From Abyssogena phaseoliformis symbiont OG214 (GTDB lineage: Bacteria; Pseudomonadota; Gammaproteobacteria; PS1; Pseudothioglobaceae), in the NCBI RefSeq assembly GCF_016592595.1, contig NZ_AP012977.1, positions 1,054,001 to 1,118,000 of the forward strand: DNA of 64,000 nt, given 5' to 3'. Made by a program: the position numbers and the translations under genes. Positions 34,192 to 43,658 of the stretch are shown piece by piece. The notes beneath the pieces were generated by a model. That model saw only the letters and a program-made list of their open reading frames with translations, did no database searches and was not told where the DNA came from. Position 1 is the first letter of the stretch; each line of letters opens with the position of its first letter.

Positions 34192-36789
34192 TTAAATTAA
34201 TGATTTAACTGAGGCAAGTGCCTTGGTTAAATGCTCAGGCTGAGTGCCCCCGCCTTGTGCCATATCTAGACGGCCCCCGCCTTTTCCACCAATTTGTTCT
34301 GCAACATGGTTAAGAATCTTTCCAGCTTGATACTGCTTAGTTAAGTCTTTTGTTACGCCTGCAACTAACGACACCTTATCATTACTTACTACTGCTAATA
34401 CGATAATAGCTGAACCTAGTTTATCTTTGAGTTTATCAGCAATATCACGCAAATCTTTGCCACTCACCCCTTCTACGACAGTTGACAGTAATTTAATACC
34501 CTTTACTTCTTGAGCCTGTCCAACCAAATCATTGCCTTGATTGCTGGCTAATTTTTTTTGAAAAGTGGCAATTTGTTTTTCCAATTCTTTTTGCTGTTTA
34601 ATCAATTGCATAACTTTTTCTACTACTTGTGCATTGCTTGACTTAGTCATTTGTGCAATTTCATTCAAGCTGTTTTGTGTTTGATTGTCAAATTGATATG
34701 CATCATAGCCTGTTAGCGCTTCAATACGACGCACACCAGCAGAAACACCGCCTTCTGAGGTGATTCTAAAAAGTCCAATATCACCAAGTTGGCGCACGTG
34801 GGTGCCGCCGCACAATTCCACTGAAAAATCATCTTTACCCATGGTTAAAACGCGCACAGTGTCGCCATATTTTTCGCCAAATAGCGCCATTGCGCCTTTC
34901 TTTTTTGCATTTTCAATATTAGTAATATCGGTATGTACTTTTGTGTTTCCTAAAATCTTACGATTAACCATGCTTTCAATTTTTTCCAAGTCTAACTTGG
35001 TAATCACCTCATCATGCGAAAAGTCGAAACGCAGTTTTTCACTATCAACCAAAGAACCTTTTTGTGTTACTGTCTCACCCAACACAATACGAAGTGTGGC
35101 GTGTAATAAATGTGTTGCCGAGTGGTTTCTAGCAATGCATTTACGAGATTTTTTATCAACATTGGCTTGTACTGTGTCGCCCACTTTTAAAACACCTTTG
35201 TTTAAAACACCATGATGCTCAAATGCGCCTGATTTTTGCTTATTTGTATGACTCACTCTAAACTCAACTTGTGCATTAAACAGCACGCCGCTATCGCCAA
35301 TTTGGCCACCTGATTCAGCATAAAAACTTGACTGGGTTAAAACAACAATACCGTGCTCTCCTACTTCAATTTTTTCAACCAATTTGCCATCTTTAACAAG
35401 TGCCAGAATTGAAGAAACATTTTCCAATTGTTCATAACCTAGAAACTCAGTTACCTCACTAATATCAACTTCTTTTTTCGATGTTTTAAAATCGCCTGCT
35501 TGTCGGGCACGGTCTCTTTGTTTGGTCATCTCAAGCTCAAAGCCTGACATATCAATGGTTAAATGACGCTCACGAGCAATGTCTGCTGTTAAGTCCACTG
35601 GAAAGCCATAAGTATCGTAAAGTTTAAAAACTGTTTTACCATTAATCTCACTACCTTTAAGATTGGTGATTGCCTCTTCTAAGAGGTTTATGCCTTGGTC
35701 TAGCGTTTGTGCAAAACGTTGTTCTTCACGCTTTAGTATCTTTTCAACTTTGGGTAAAGCTTGTTTTAATTCTGGATAAGCATCTTTAAATTCCAATGCT
35801 AGTACTGGCGCTAAGCGATAGAAAAATACTTTATCAATACTCATCTTATGCCCATGACGAATACCGCGACGAATAATACGACGAAGTACGTAACCCCTGC
35901 CTTCATTTGAAGGAATGACACCGTCAACAATCATAAAAGCAGTAGAACGAATATGGTCAGCAATCACACGCACCGAAGCATTATCATTTTTAATATTATT
36001 GGATTTAGGTGTTAGGTTCACGATGGCCTTAACAAGACTTTGAAAACCATCTGTATCGTAATTGTTATTCTTGTGTTGTAGCACAGCGGCTAAACGTTCC
36101 AAGCCCATGCCTGTATCTACACAAGGTGCGACCAATGGTTTTAAATGGCCATCTTCTTGTTTGTCAAATTGTGTAAATACCAAGTTCCAGATTTCAATAT
36201 ATCGGTCACCATCTTCATCAGCTTGCCCTGGTGGACCACCGGCAATATGCTCACCATGGTCATAAAAAATCTCACTTGATGGACCACACGGGCCTGTACT
36301 ACCCATTTGCCAAAAATTATCTTTAGCGCCACAACGAGAGATTCGATTTTTAGGAAAACCAATTTCATTGACCCAAATATTTTCTGCTTCATCGTCCTGC
36401 TCAAACACACTCACCCAAAGCTTTTCCTTAGGTAAGTTTAACTCTTTTGTTAGAAATTCCCAAGCATAATGAATGGCTTCACGCTTAAAGTAATCGCCAA
36501 AACTAAAATTACCCAGCATTTCAAAAAAAGTATGGTGACGTGCTGTATAACCAACATTTTCAAGGTCATTGTGCTTACCACCAGCGCGCACGCAACGCTG
36601 AACCGATACAGCGCGCGTATATGGACGCTTTTCCACACCACTAAATACATCCTTAAACGGCACCATGCCTGAATTAACAAACAATAAAGTTTTATCATTA
36701 TGAGGAATAAGCGATGCACTAGACTCAATCGTATGGCCTTTTGACTCAAAATAATCTAAGAATTTTTGTCTAATTTGTGCGGTTTTCAT
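34192..36789 (-). CDS. alaS: Alanyl-tRNA synthetase
   Basis: AlaRS charges tRNA-Ala and edits mischarged Ser and Gly. The 865 residues start with the class II catalytic core (RQKFLDYFESKGHTIESSASLIP), continue to the editing domain with zinc-binding SATHLLHATL and CGGTH motifs, and end in the C-Ala domain with GGKGGGRLDMAQGGG. The size matches E. coli (876). recA and recX, frequent neighbours, are not next to it here. Confidence 0.97.
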   Translation of the reverse strand: MKTAQIRQKFLDYFESKGHTIESSASLIPHNDKTLLFVNSGMVPFKDVFSGVEKRPYTRAVSVQRCVRAGGKHNDLENVGYTARHHTFFEMLGNFSFGDYFKREAIHYAWEFLTKELNLPKEKLWVSVFEQDDEAENIWVNEIGFPKNRISRCGAKDNFWQMGSTGPCGPSSEIFYDHGEHIAGGPPGQADEDGDRYIEIWNLVFTQFDKQEDGHLKPLVAPCVDTGMGLERLAAVLQHKNNNYDTDGFQSLVKAIVNLTPKSNNIKNDNASVRVIADHIRSTAFMIVDGVIPSNEGRGYVLRRIIRRGIRHGHKMSIDKVFFYRLAPVLALEFKDAYPELKQALPKVEKILKREEQRFAQTLDQGINLLEEAITNLKGSEINGKTVFKLYDTYGFPVDLTADIARERHLTIDMSGFELEMTKQRDRARQAGDFKTSKKEVDISEVTEFLGYEQLENVSSILALVKDGKLVEKIEVGEHGIVVLTQSSFYAESGGQIGDSGVLFNAQVEFRVSHTNKQKSGAFEHHGVLNKGVLKVGDTVQANVDKKSRKCIARNHSATHLLHATLRIVLGETVTQKGSLVDSEKLRFDFSHDEVITKLDLEKIESMVNRKILGNTKVHTDITNIENAKKKGAMALFGEKYGDTVRVLTMGKDDFSVELCGGTHVRQLGDIGLFRITSEGGVSAGVRRIEALTGYDAYQFDNQTQNSLNEIAQMTKSSNAQVVEKVMQLIKQQKELEKQIATFQKKLASNQGNDLVGQAQEVKGIKLLSTVVEGVSGKDLRDIADKLKDKLGSAIIVLAVVSNDKVSLVAGVTKDLTKQYQAGKILNHVAEQIGGKGGGRLDMAQGGGTQPEHLTKALASVKSLI

Positions 36790-36837
36790 TTTGCCAAAAG
36801 TGCTTGATAAAAAATGCGCATTATACGCCGTAAAAGC

Positions 36838-37452
36838 CTATATAATAAGGGAAGTGTCTCCTGCGCCTTGGCGAATAATATCAGCACCACCTGAAGATAA
36901 ATCAATCACAGTGGTTGGTTCTGGCGGACAATAGCCCCCATCAATAATCACATCTACATGCTTTTCTAATGCACCGCGTACATCATCAATATCAAAAAAT
37001 TCGCAATCTTTGATAATTAATGACACGCTCATCATTGGCTCATTTAATGCATCTAATAAAGCCTGCACCACGCCATGATTAGATACTCTAAGACCAATGG
37101 TTTTTTTCTTAGCATATAACAAGCGATTAGGCACGTCACGTGCACCTTGCAAGATAAATGTGTATGCACCAGGCAGGATTTTCTTGAGTAACCTAAAAGA
37201 AGTATTATCTAGCTTGGCATATTCACCAATATGCGCTAAATCACGCATCATCAAGGTAAAGTGATGTTGTTTTGAAAGATTGCGAATGCGCCTAATACGC
37301 TCTAATCCATTTTTATTACCCAGTGTTGTTCCTAACGCATAGCCAGAATCTGTTGGATAGGCAATCACTGCACCACAACGCAACCCATCAACCACCTGCT
37401 TAATCAAACGTAGCTGTGGGTTTTTCGAGTGAATTTCTAATAATTTTGCCAT
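36838..37452 (-). CDS. yciO: YciO, Sua5/YciO/YrdC-family protein
   Basis: The 204-residue protein, from the ATG at 37450-37452 (MAKLLEIHSKNPQLRLIK), resembles E. coli YciO along its length, with IAYPTDSGYALG, the KQHHFTLMMRDL segment, PGAYTFIL and the end segment TTVIDL. These are the L-threonylcarbamoyl-AMP synthase fold residues. Whether YciO makes t6A intermediates is debated; YrdC is the main enzyme in E. coli. The start overlaps the end of the rnm-like gene, as in the E. coli rnm-yciO arrangement. Confidence 0.88.
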   Translation of the reverse strand: MAKLLEIHSKNPQLRLIKQVVDGLRCGAVIAYPTDSGYALGTTLGNKNGLERIRRIRNLSKQHHFTLMMRDLAHIGEYAKLDNTSFRLLKKILPGAYTFILQGARDVPNRLLYAKKKTIGLRVSNHGVVQALLDALNEPMMSVSLIIKDCEFFDIDDVRGALEKHVDVIIDGGYCPPEPTTVIDLSSGGADIIRQGAGDTSLII

Positions 37453-38279
37453 GTCCAATTTCTCCATATTGCTTGTTCAAAATGAGGCAAATCTTGCAAA
37501 CAACCCATTTTTATTCGTTGATTTGGCCAGCCGTGATAATCAGAACCGCTTGACGCTAACAACCCTAGTTCACTCGCCCATTGACTGGCAAGTCTGATTT
37601 CATCAACACTACTTGTGGCTGTTACCACTTCAATCCCGCCACAACCATTAACAGCTAAATCACTCATCATGCGTTTAATTTTAGTATACGTCATTCTATA
37701 ACGAAAAGGATGTGCCAACACTGCCACACCACCTGCGTCGCGTATCCACCCAATCACCTCATCAAATTACGCCCACTTGACGCCCACACCACCTGGCTTT
37801 TTGCCCACTAAAAAACGTCTGAATACTGATTTCATGTCCTTACAAATGCCTTCTTGAATCAGCATTTGGGAAAAATGTATACGAGTAATCATTCTTGTTT
37901 TAGCAAACGCTTTGGTTTTTTCCATGGCGCCAATAATGCCAGCCCCACCCAAACTACGCGCTATTTTTTCGCTGCGAATTTCTCGGAGCTGCTGGTGCTT
38001 TTTAAGTCCAGCCTGTAATATTTTGTTATTTAGATCGATTTTTAGCCCAAGAATGTGGATTGTCATGTTGTTCCATATGGCTGATATTTCAGTACCAAAT
38101 ACAAATTGTAAATTTAATTTATTCGCCTCAAGACTAGCCTCAGAAAGTCCGTCAATCGTATCATGGTCTGTTAGTGCAAATACATCACAGTTTTGTTTTT
38201 TAGCCAAGCACACCACCACTTCAGTAGGCGATAAAACCCCATCTGAATAATACGAGTGATTGTGTAAGTCAATGACCAT
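37437..38279 (-). pseudogene. rnm: RNase AM / PHP-domain phosphoesterase with one in-frame stop
   Basis: The reading frame from ATG 38277-38279 carries the PHP motifs DLHNHSYYSDG and ALTDHDT, and the FGTEIS and VLAHPFRY segments, ending with SSGSDYHG near the C-terminus. It is the family of E. coli RNase AM (TrpH/YciV), a 5'-end-trimming nuclease. A TAA at 37767-37769 interrupts it after KWA, and the same frame resumes (FDEVIGWIRDAGG) to the end at 37437. All other parts look intact, so this is a recent nonsense mutation or a sequencing error. The distal part has a possible GTG restart at 37755-37757. Confidence 0.85.
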
Positions 38280-38322
38280 AAGTTGTTTATTATAATCTAT
38301 CTATTTTACAAGCGTAATTGGC

Positions 38323-38328
38323 TATAAT
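38323..38328 (+). promoter_or_regulatory. -10 element upstream of glmS
   Basis: A TATAAT lies 32 bases before the glmS ATG in the gap between the divergent rnm and glmS genes. The best -35 (TTTACA at 38305-38310) is only 12 bases away, so this is a weak prediction. Confidence 0.35.
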
Positions 38329-38360
38329 CTCAAACATAACTATTTAATACAATCAACACC

Positions 38361-40208
38361 ATGTGCGGAATCGTTGGCGGCATCTGTAAAGACAATATTA
38401 CCCCAATTCTACTTAGTGGGTTAAAACGCTTAGAATATCGCGGGTATGATTCAGCGGGTGTTGTGGTTTTGTCAAATGACAATAAACTAAGTCGTGTGCG
38501 CGCAGTAGGCAAGGTGGTTAACCTTGAAACTAGCATTCAAAAACAAAGTCCGAAAATACAAGGTAGTGTTGGCATTGCACACACTCGCTGGGCGACCCAT
38601 GGCGAACCATCAACACAAAATGCGCACCCTCATATTTGTTTTGGCACGGTTAGTGTTGTACATAACGGCATTATCGAAAACTTCCTTAAACTCAAGCAAG
38701 AACAAAAAACACAGGGCTATGCTTTTACTTCAGATACCGATACTGAGGTGATTGTTCATAGTATTCACCAGGCTCTGAAAACCTCAAAAAATTTACTTAA
38801 AGCCACTCAAAAAGCCATTAAAACCTTTGAAGGGGCTTATGGTTTAGGGGTGATATCATCAGAATACCTAGGGCATATCGTTGTTGCTAGAAGTGGCTCG
38901 CCACTCATTATAGGCATTAGCAATGAAGGTAATTTTATTGCCTCAGATCAGGTGGCTTTACTGGACATCACCAAGAAATTTATTTTTTTAGAAGAAGGAG
39001 ATATTGCCGATATTACGCTTGACTCAATTACTATTTACAATAAAGATGGCAAACAAGTTAATAGAACCATTAAAACTTCAAATCTTAACAGTAAACAAAT
39101 TGACCTAAATGGTTATAAACATTACATGCAAAAAGAGATTTTTGAACAACCGCAAGCAATTCGTGACACGCTAGAATCGCGCATTACCAAAGACACTGTG
39201 TTGCTTTCTGCTTTTGGTCATCATGCTGAAACCATCTTCAAAAATACGAAACACATTCAAATTATTGCTTGTGGCACTAGTTATAACGCAGGCTTAGTCG
39301 CTAAATACTGGCTTGAAGACATTGCAAAAATGCCAACTAATATTGAAGTGGCTAGTGAGTATCGCTACCGTAATCCGATTGTGCTTGATAACACCTTGTT
39401 GATTACTATTTCCCAAAGTGGGGAAACTGCTGATACTTTAGAGGCGCTAAAATCTATCAAAAAACGTCACAAGAATATTCACACATTAACCATTTGTAAT
39501 TGTGCGGAATCTTCCCTAACACGTGAGTCCGAACTTACCTTGTTAACCCATGCTGGCCCTGAAATTAGTGTAGCTTCTACTAAAGCCTTTACCACACAAT
39601 TGGTGTCTTTAGCATTGCTGTCAGTTGCCATTGGTAAATGCCATAAACAAGTGAATAAACAACAAGAAGCCTCTATTGTAGATGGTCTAAATCGCTTACC
39701 GGGTTTGATTAAAAAAACACTCGAACAAGAAAATCAAATTATTGAACTCGCACAATCCTTTAAAGACAAGTTTAATGCTATTTTCTTAGGAAGAGGCACA
39801 ATGCATGCTATTGCTATGGAGGGTGCGCTCAAACTTAAAGAAATTAGCTATATTCATTCAGAAGCCTTTCCAGCAGGTGAACTTAAACATGGGCCTATTG
39901 CTTTGATTGATAAAGACACGCCTGTTATTGCAATTGCACCTAATGACCAACTATTAGACAAGCTCAAGTCAAACTTGCAAGAGGTTAAATCTCGTGGCTC
40001 ACAAATGATTGTCTTTGAAGATGAAATGTCCAATGTGCCTCCGATGAAAAATATGACTGTCATGTCAATCACGCATAATCTTGGTAGAATTACAGCGCCC
40101 ATTATTTTTACTATTCCTTTGCAATTACTTAGTTATCACGTCGCACTAATCAAAGGCACTGATGTTGATAAACCTCGTAATTTGGCTAAATCAATCACCG
40201 TAGAATAA
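38361..40208 (+). CDS. glmS: Glutamine-fructose-6-phosphate aminotransferase
   Basis: GlmS makes glucosamine-6-phosphate from fructose-6-phosphate and glutamine, the entry to peptidoglycan and LPS amino sugars. The protein begins MCGIVGG, with the N-terminal nucleophile cysteine, followed by the class II glutaminase domain (RWATHGEPSTQNAHPH) and two SIS isomerase domains (CGTSYNAG, SQSGETADT, GRGTMHAIAMEGALKLKE). The 615-residue length matches the family (E. coli 609). It leads a plus-strand unit with pgi and galU. Confidence 0.97.
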   Translation: MCGIVGGICKDNITPILLSGLKRLEYRGYDSAGVVVLSNDNKLSRVRAVGKVVNLETSIQKQSPKIQGSVGIAHTRWATHGEPSTQNAHPHICFGTVSVVHNGIIENFLKLKQEQKTQGYAFTSDTDTEVIVHSIHQALKTSKNLLKATQKAIKTFEGAYGLGVISSEYLGHIVVARSGSPLIIGISNEGNFIASDQVALLDITKKFIFLEEGDIADITLDSITIYNKDGKQVNRTIKTSNLNSKQIDLNGYKHYMQKEIFEQPQAIRDTLESRITKDTVLLSAFGHHAETIFKNTKHIQIIACGTSYNAGLVAKYWLEDIAKMPTNIEVASEYRYRNPIVLDNTLLITISQSGETADTLEALKSIKKRHKNIHTLTICNCAESSLTRESELTLLTHAGPEISVASTKAFTTQLVSLALLSVAIGKCHKQVNKQQEASIVDGLNRLPGLIKKTLEQENQIIELAQSFKDKFNAIFLGRGTMHAIAMEGALKLKEISYIHSEAFPAGELKHGPIALIDKDTPVIAIAPNDQLLDKLKSNLQEVKSRGSQMIVFEDEMSNVPPMKNMTVMSITHNLGRITAPIIFTIPLQLLSYHVALIKGTDVDKPRNLAKSITVE

Positions 40209-40217
40209 CGTCATATT

Positions 40218-41453
40218 ATGATTAACACACTAGGCTTTGATTCTGATTTTGACCCTTCTCTTTTGGGTCGCATTTTCAATGAAAGAAAACAGGTTGGCTA
40301 TTACAATTTACCTAATCAAGATACCACTTATATTCATTATTATTTAAAGCAATTAGACAAAAGGCAAAATTTAAACAGCATTAGTGATGTTGTTGTTATC
40401 GGCATTGGCGGGTCAAGCTTAGGCGCTAAAGCGGTTTATCATTTTATTAAACCCATCAGGCAATTAAAACGAAACTTGTATTTTATGGATAGCACCGACC
40501 CTGTTACTATTGCCAATATTTGCAATAGTCTAAACATGGAATCAACACATTTTATTGTTATCTCTAAATCAGGCACAACCATTGAAACAATTGCGGCTTA
40601 TAAGCACATTCTTGCAATCACTAAAAGCGCTCAACTTTCGTATTTTCCCTTTACATTTATTACCGACCAAGACTCACTACTAGAGCAACATGCTCAAAAA
40701 GTTGGCGGCTTAATTATTAATATCCAACAAAATGTTGGCGGTAGATTTTCACTCCTAAGCAGTGCGGGCATCATGCCATTGGCATTAACAGGGATAAAAA
40801 TTGATTGCTTGCTAAAGGGTGCCGCAAAGATTAAAGATAGTTTTTTTAATCAAGGCTACATGCAAAATGTATTACTTAAAAAAGCAACTTTTTATGCAAA
40901 AAACTCTTCAAACTATAATATTAATGCTTTATTTTCTTACACTGATTCACTGAAATATTTTAATGATTGGTACGTGCAATTATGGGGGGAAAGCTTAGGA
41001 AAAAAACAAAAAAACTCAGCTTTTAATGTTGGATTAACGCCTATTGGCCTAACTGGGCCTAAAGATCAGCACTCTTTTTTACAATTATTATCTGAAGGAA
41101 CAAGAGATAAAAGTGTTACCTTTATTAAACTTAAAACTTTTGATAACCATCAAAAAGTACCTGACATGACTTTGGAAAAATTAGAAACGCTAGACCTAAT
41201 TAATCAAGTTGAATTTTCAACCTTAATTAATATGCAAGCTGATGCCATTATAGAATCCTTAAAAGAACATACAAGAATTCCGCTTGATGAAATTACTTTA
41301 CAAAAACAAGATGAATTCAGTATCGGTCAGCTTATTTATTATTATGAATTACTAACATCACTCGTTGGGGATTTGCTTAATATTAATACCTATAACCAGC
41401 CAGGTGTAGAATCTGGCAAAAACATCCTCCTTAAAAAATTACAACAATTATGA
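40218..41453 (+). CDS. pgi: Glucose-6-phosphate isomerase
   Basis: Pgi interconverts glucose-6-phosphate and fructose-6-phosphate. The 411-residue sequence has the SIS-type phosphate-binding IGIGGSSLGAKAV and SKSGTTIET, the catalytic TPIGLTGPKDQHS segment and the C-terminal YNQPGVESGKN. It is shorter than the E. coli enzyme (549), resembling the compact bacterial forms (about 400-450 residues). The gene lies 9 bases after glmS and its stop overlaps galU by 4 bases, which suggests a unit channelling hexose phosphates to amino sugars and UDP-glucose. Confidence 0.92.
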   Translation: MINTLGFDSDFDPSLLGRIFNERKQVGYYNLPNQDTTYIHYYLKQLDKRQNLNSISDVVVIGIGGSSLGAKAVYHFIKPIRQLKRNLYFMDSTDPVTIANICNSLNMESTHFIVISKSGTTIETIAAYKHILAITKSAQLSYFPFTFITDQDSLLEQHAQKVGGLIINIQQNVGGRFSLLSSAGIMPLALTGIKIDCLLKGAAKIKDSFFNQGYMQNVLLKKATFYAKNSSNYNINALFSYTDSLKYFNDWYVQLWGESLGKKQKNSAFNVGLTPIGLTGPKDQHSFLQLLSEGTRDKSVTFIKLKTFDNHQKVPDMTLEKLETLDLINQVEFSTLINMQADAIIESLKEHTRIPLDEITLQKQDEFSIGQLIYYYELLTSLVGDLLNINTYNQPGVESGKNILLKKLQQL

Positions 41454-42280
41454 TTAAAAAATGTCTTTTCCCAGCAGCAGGCCTTGGCACTAGATTCTTG
41501 CCCGCTACAAAAGCAGTACCTAAAGAAATGCTACCTATTCTAACCAAACCATTATTACAATACGCTGTAGAGGAAGCGCTTGATGCTGGCATGAGCAATA
41601 TGGCCATTGTCACTGGCAAAGGTAAACGAGCCATTGAAGACCATTTTGATCGAGCTTTAGAACTGGAAACGCAAATTCAAGGCACACAAAAAGAAGTACT
41701 ACTAAAAGAAATCAATGCTGTTTGCAACAATGCCACTTTTACTTACGTTAGACAAAAGCAAATGTTGGGATTGGGGCATGCCATTCTCACTGGCGAACCG
41801 CTAATTGGCAATGAGCCATTTGCTGTTCATCTAGCCGATGATTTATGCACATCAGAAAACGATAGTGTACTGGCTCAAATGATTCAAGTGTACAACAAAT
41901 ATCAATGCTCAATCGTAGCTATCGAAGAAGTGCCTATGGATCAAACCCACAAGTATGGCGTGATTGCTGGTGATTTAGTTGATAATACTAATGATACATA
42001 TCATGTTACTGATATGGTTGAAAAGCCAGCGCCAAAAGATACACCCACCAATATGGCCATTATAGGTCGTTATATCTTAACACCAGATATTTTTAATACC
42101 CTCAAACAAACCAAACCGGGTAAAGGTGGTGAAATTCAAATCACCGATGCACTACTCACCCAAGTAAAACAAGGTCGCGTGATTGCTTATAAATTTAAAG
42201 GTAAACGGTTTGATTGTGGTAGTATTCAGGGCTACGTTAAAGCAACAAACTACTTTGCCGAACAACAAGGTATTATTTAA
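41450..42280 (+). CDS. galU: UTP-glucose-1-phosphate uridylyltransferase
   Basis: GalU makes UDP-glucose from UTP and glucose-1-phosphate for LPS and other glycans. The 276-residue protein has the signature FPAAGLGTRFLPATKAVPKEM at residues 7-27, RQKQMLGLGHAIL, the VHLADDLC segment and VEKP, in family order. Its ATG overlaps the pgi stop as ATGA. No phosphoglucomutase is adjacent. Confidence 0.95.
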   Translation: MIKKCLFPAAGLGTRFLPATKAVPKEMLPILTKPLLQYAVEEALDAGMSNMAIVTGKGKRAIEDHFDRALELETQIQGTQKEVLLKEINAVCNNATFTYVRQKQMLGLGHAILTGEPLIGNEPFAVHLADDLCTSENDSVLAQMIQVYNKYQCSIVAIEEVPMDQTHKYGVIAGDLVDNTNDTYHVTDMVEKPAPKDTPTNMAIIGRYILTPDIFNTLKQTKPGKGGEIQITDALLTQVKQGRVIAYKFKGKRFDCGSIQGYVKATNYFAEQQGII

Positions 42281-42300
42281 AAACTTTTGCATATTCTTGA

Positions 42301-42317
42301 AACGAACGCTGTTCGTT
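42301..42317 (+). repeat. Perfect hairpin after galU
   Basis: AACGAAC and GTTCGTT form a perfect 7-bp stem around GCT, 20 bases after the galU stop. It lacks a U-tract (CCTTTG follows), so it is at best a weak or factor-dependent terminator, or a repeat unit. Confidence 0.4.
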
Positions 42318-42346
42318 CCTTTGAATGTGTCTTGCAAGCGTTTCAT

Positions 42347-43092
42347 TTAACCATTGAATAACAAATCACTAATGTCGCACTGTGGCTTAAAGCCTGGTAC
42401 AAGTTGTATCAATAATGAGCGTAGTTTATCTTGGTCATAATTAGTAATAGCAAGCTCCATACTGACCAATACCAACTTTAATTCAGCCCAAGAAAACATG
42501 TTTTCTTGGGCTTTCATAATCATTGAATGATTAGTGCCTAATGCATTATCGTCAATTAATAACTCTTCAAAAAGCTTCTCCCCTGGGCGAAGACCTATGA
42601 TTTCAATCTCAATATCTCCATTTAAATTAGTACTGTCTTTAAGCTCTAACCCAGTTAAATGAATCATCTTTAAAGCTAAATCGTAAATCCTAACAGGCTT
42701 GCGCCCATAGCACCTGCTTTAATTTGTTTTTTAAACAAAGGAATTACTAAGCCACTAGAATCTAGTACATTGCCAAATCTCACCATGTTAAATCTTGTAC
42801 CGCTTTGATGCTTTGACAATGCTTGCAATACCATTTCAGCACTACGTTTAGTAGCACCCATAGTATTTGTTGGACGAACCGCTTTATATCGGGGGATATT
42901 AGTACAAACGTTTCAACCTTGCTACTAATAGCGGCTTGTGCACAATTGAGCGTACCAAAAATGTTGTTCATCACGCCTTCAGTATGATTAAATTCCACCA
43001 TAGGTACGTGCTTATAAGCTGCTGCATGATAAATTGTCTGCACCTTGAATTGCTTACACGCCCTTTCTACTCTGTCTTGATTAACCACCGAA
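42347..43092 (-). pseudogene. CapD/WbpM-type nucleotide-sugar epimerase/dehydratase remnant
   Basis: On the minus strand the pieces encode the C-terminal part of a polysaccharide-biosynthesis SDR of the CapD/WbpM type: YHAAAYKHVPMVE, the catalytic-region [24 protein letters not shown], then after an internal deletion [27 protein letters not shown] and the usual C-terminus. A frameshift occurs at about 42,880 (VLISPDIK) and a deletion near 42,690. The N-terminal membrane domain and the nucleotide-binding glycine loop are missing. The gene is clearly dead. Confidence 0.85.
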
Positions 43093-43266
43093 CTCAATAT
43101 TGCAAACAAAATTATCCAACCCATTTAGACGCAAAATTGTTTCTTGCAACATGCTTTTATCACTTACTAAAGGTAGGTACTGTTTATGTTTAGGATATTG
43201 CTTGCGAGATAGTGGCCATAATCTCGTGCCAAAACCACCAGATAAGATAACTGGCACTATATTCAT
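43092..43266 (-). pseudogene. ManC/AlgA 5' remnant (mannose-1-phosphate guanylyltransferase)
   Basis: The first approximately 58 codons encode PVILSGGFGTRLWPLSRKQYP, LPLVSDKSMLQETILRLNGL and VCN, the characteristic beginning of mannose-1-phosphate guanylyltransferase. Then the reading frame passes within a few codons into the internal sequence of a CapD-like gene and stops. The rest of ManC is gone. A deletion therefore joined two polysaccharide genes transcribed in the same direction. Confidence 0.8.
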
Positions 43267-43658
43267 AAATAATATCCTTGAATAAATGAGTTGGGACTAA
43301 TCATACTCACCGCCTAATCGTTCCTAAATAAATCACACATATAAGTTGGTAAGAATCTGTTATTACGCCATGCTATTTTAATAACGCATAACGCTAAATA
43401 TAATCATTTAATGCTTTTTTAAAAAAAACATAATATTGGATAATCCAACATAATCAACCCTACGTTCAGAAATAATTACTACTAAAAAGTGTCCTAAGTA
43501 ATATACCCTATATGCTCTTCATTAATATAAAATATTCTATTAGTTATGGCATTATAAACAGCATAAGTCGCTAGACTCAAACTAGAGTTTTACCTAATTT
43601 AGGGATATAATTCTGAACAATTAATGTCTATTTGTAATAAGCCAGTAATTTTATACAA
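43267..43658. other. Intergenic stretch with a palindrome and a -10 element
   Basis: This 392-base AT-rich gap has no convincing coding frame on either strand. It contains the perfect palindrome TTGGAT-A-ATCCAA at 43436-43448 and a TATAAT at 43606-43611 some 50 bases before the glycosyltransferase gene. The -35 match of the latter is poor. Confidence 0.45.

Noticed and set aside
34760-35215. Open frame of 151 codons on the plus strand inside alaS
   Set aside because: It is antisense to a fully conserved synthetase with no start signals of its own.
43436-43448. Palindrome TTGGAT-A-ATCCAA as a regulator site
   Set aside because: It is a single copy far from any start codon in a very AT-rich gap, so it is recorded only as part of the intergenic stretch.
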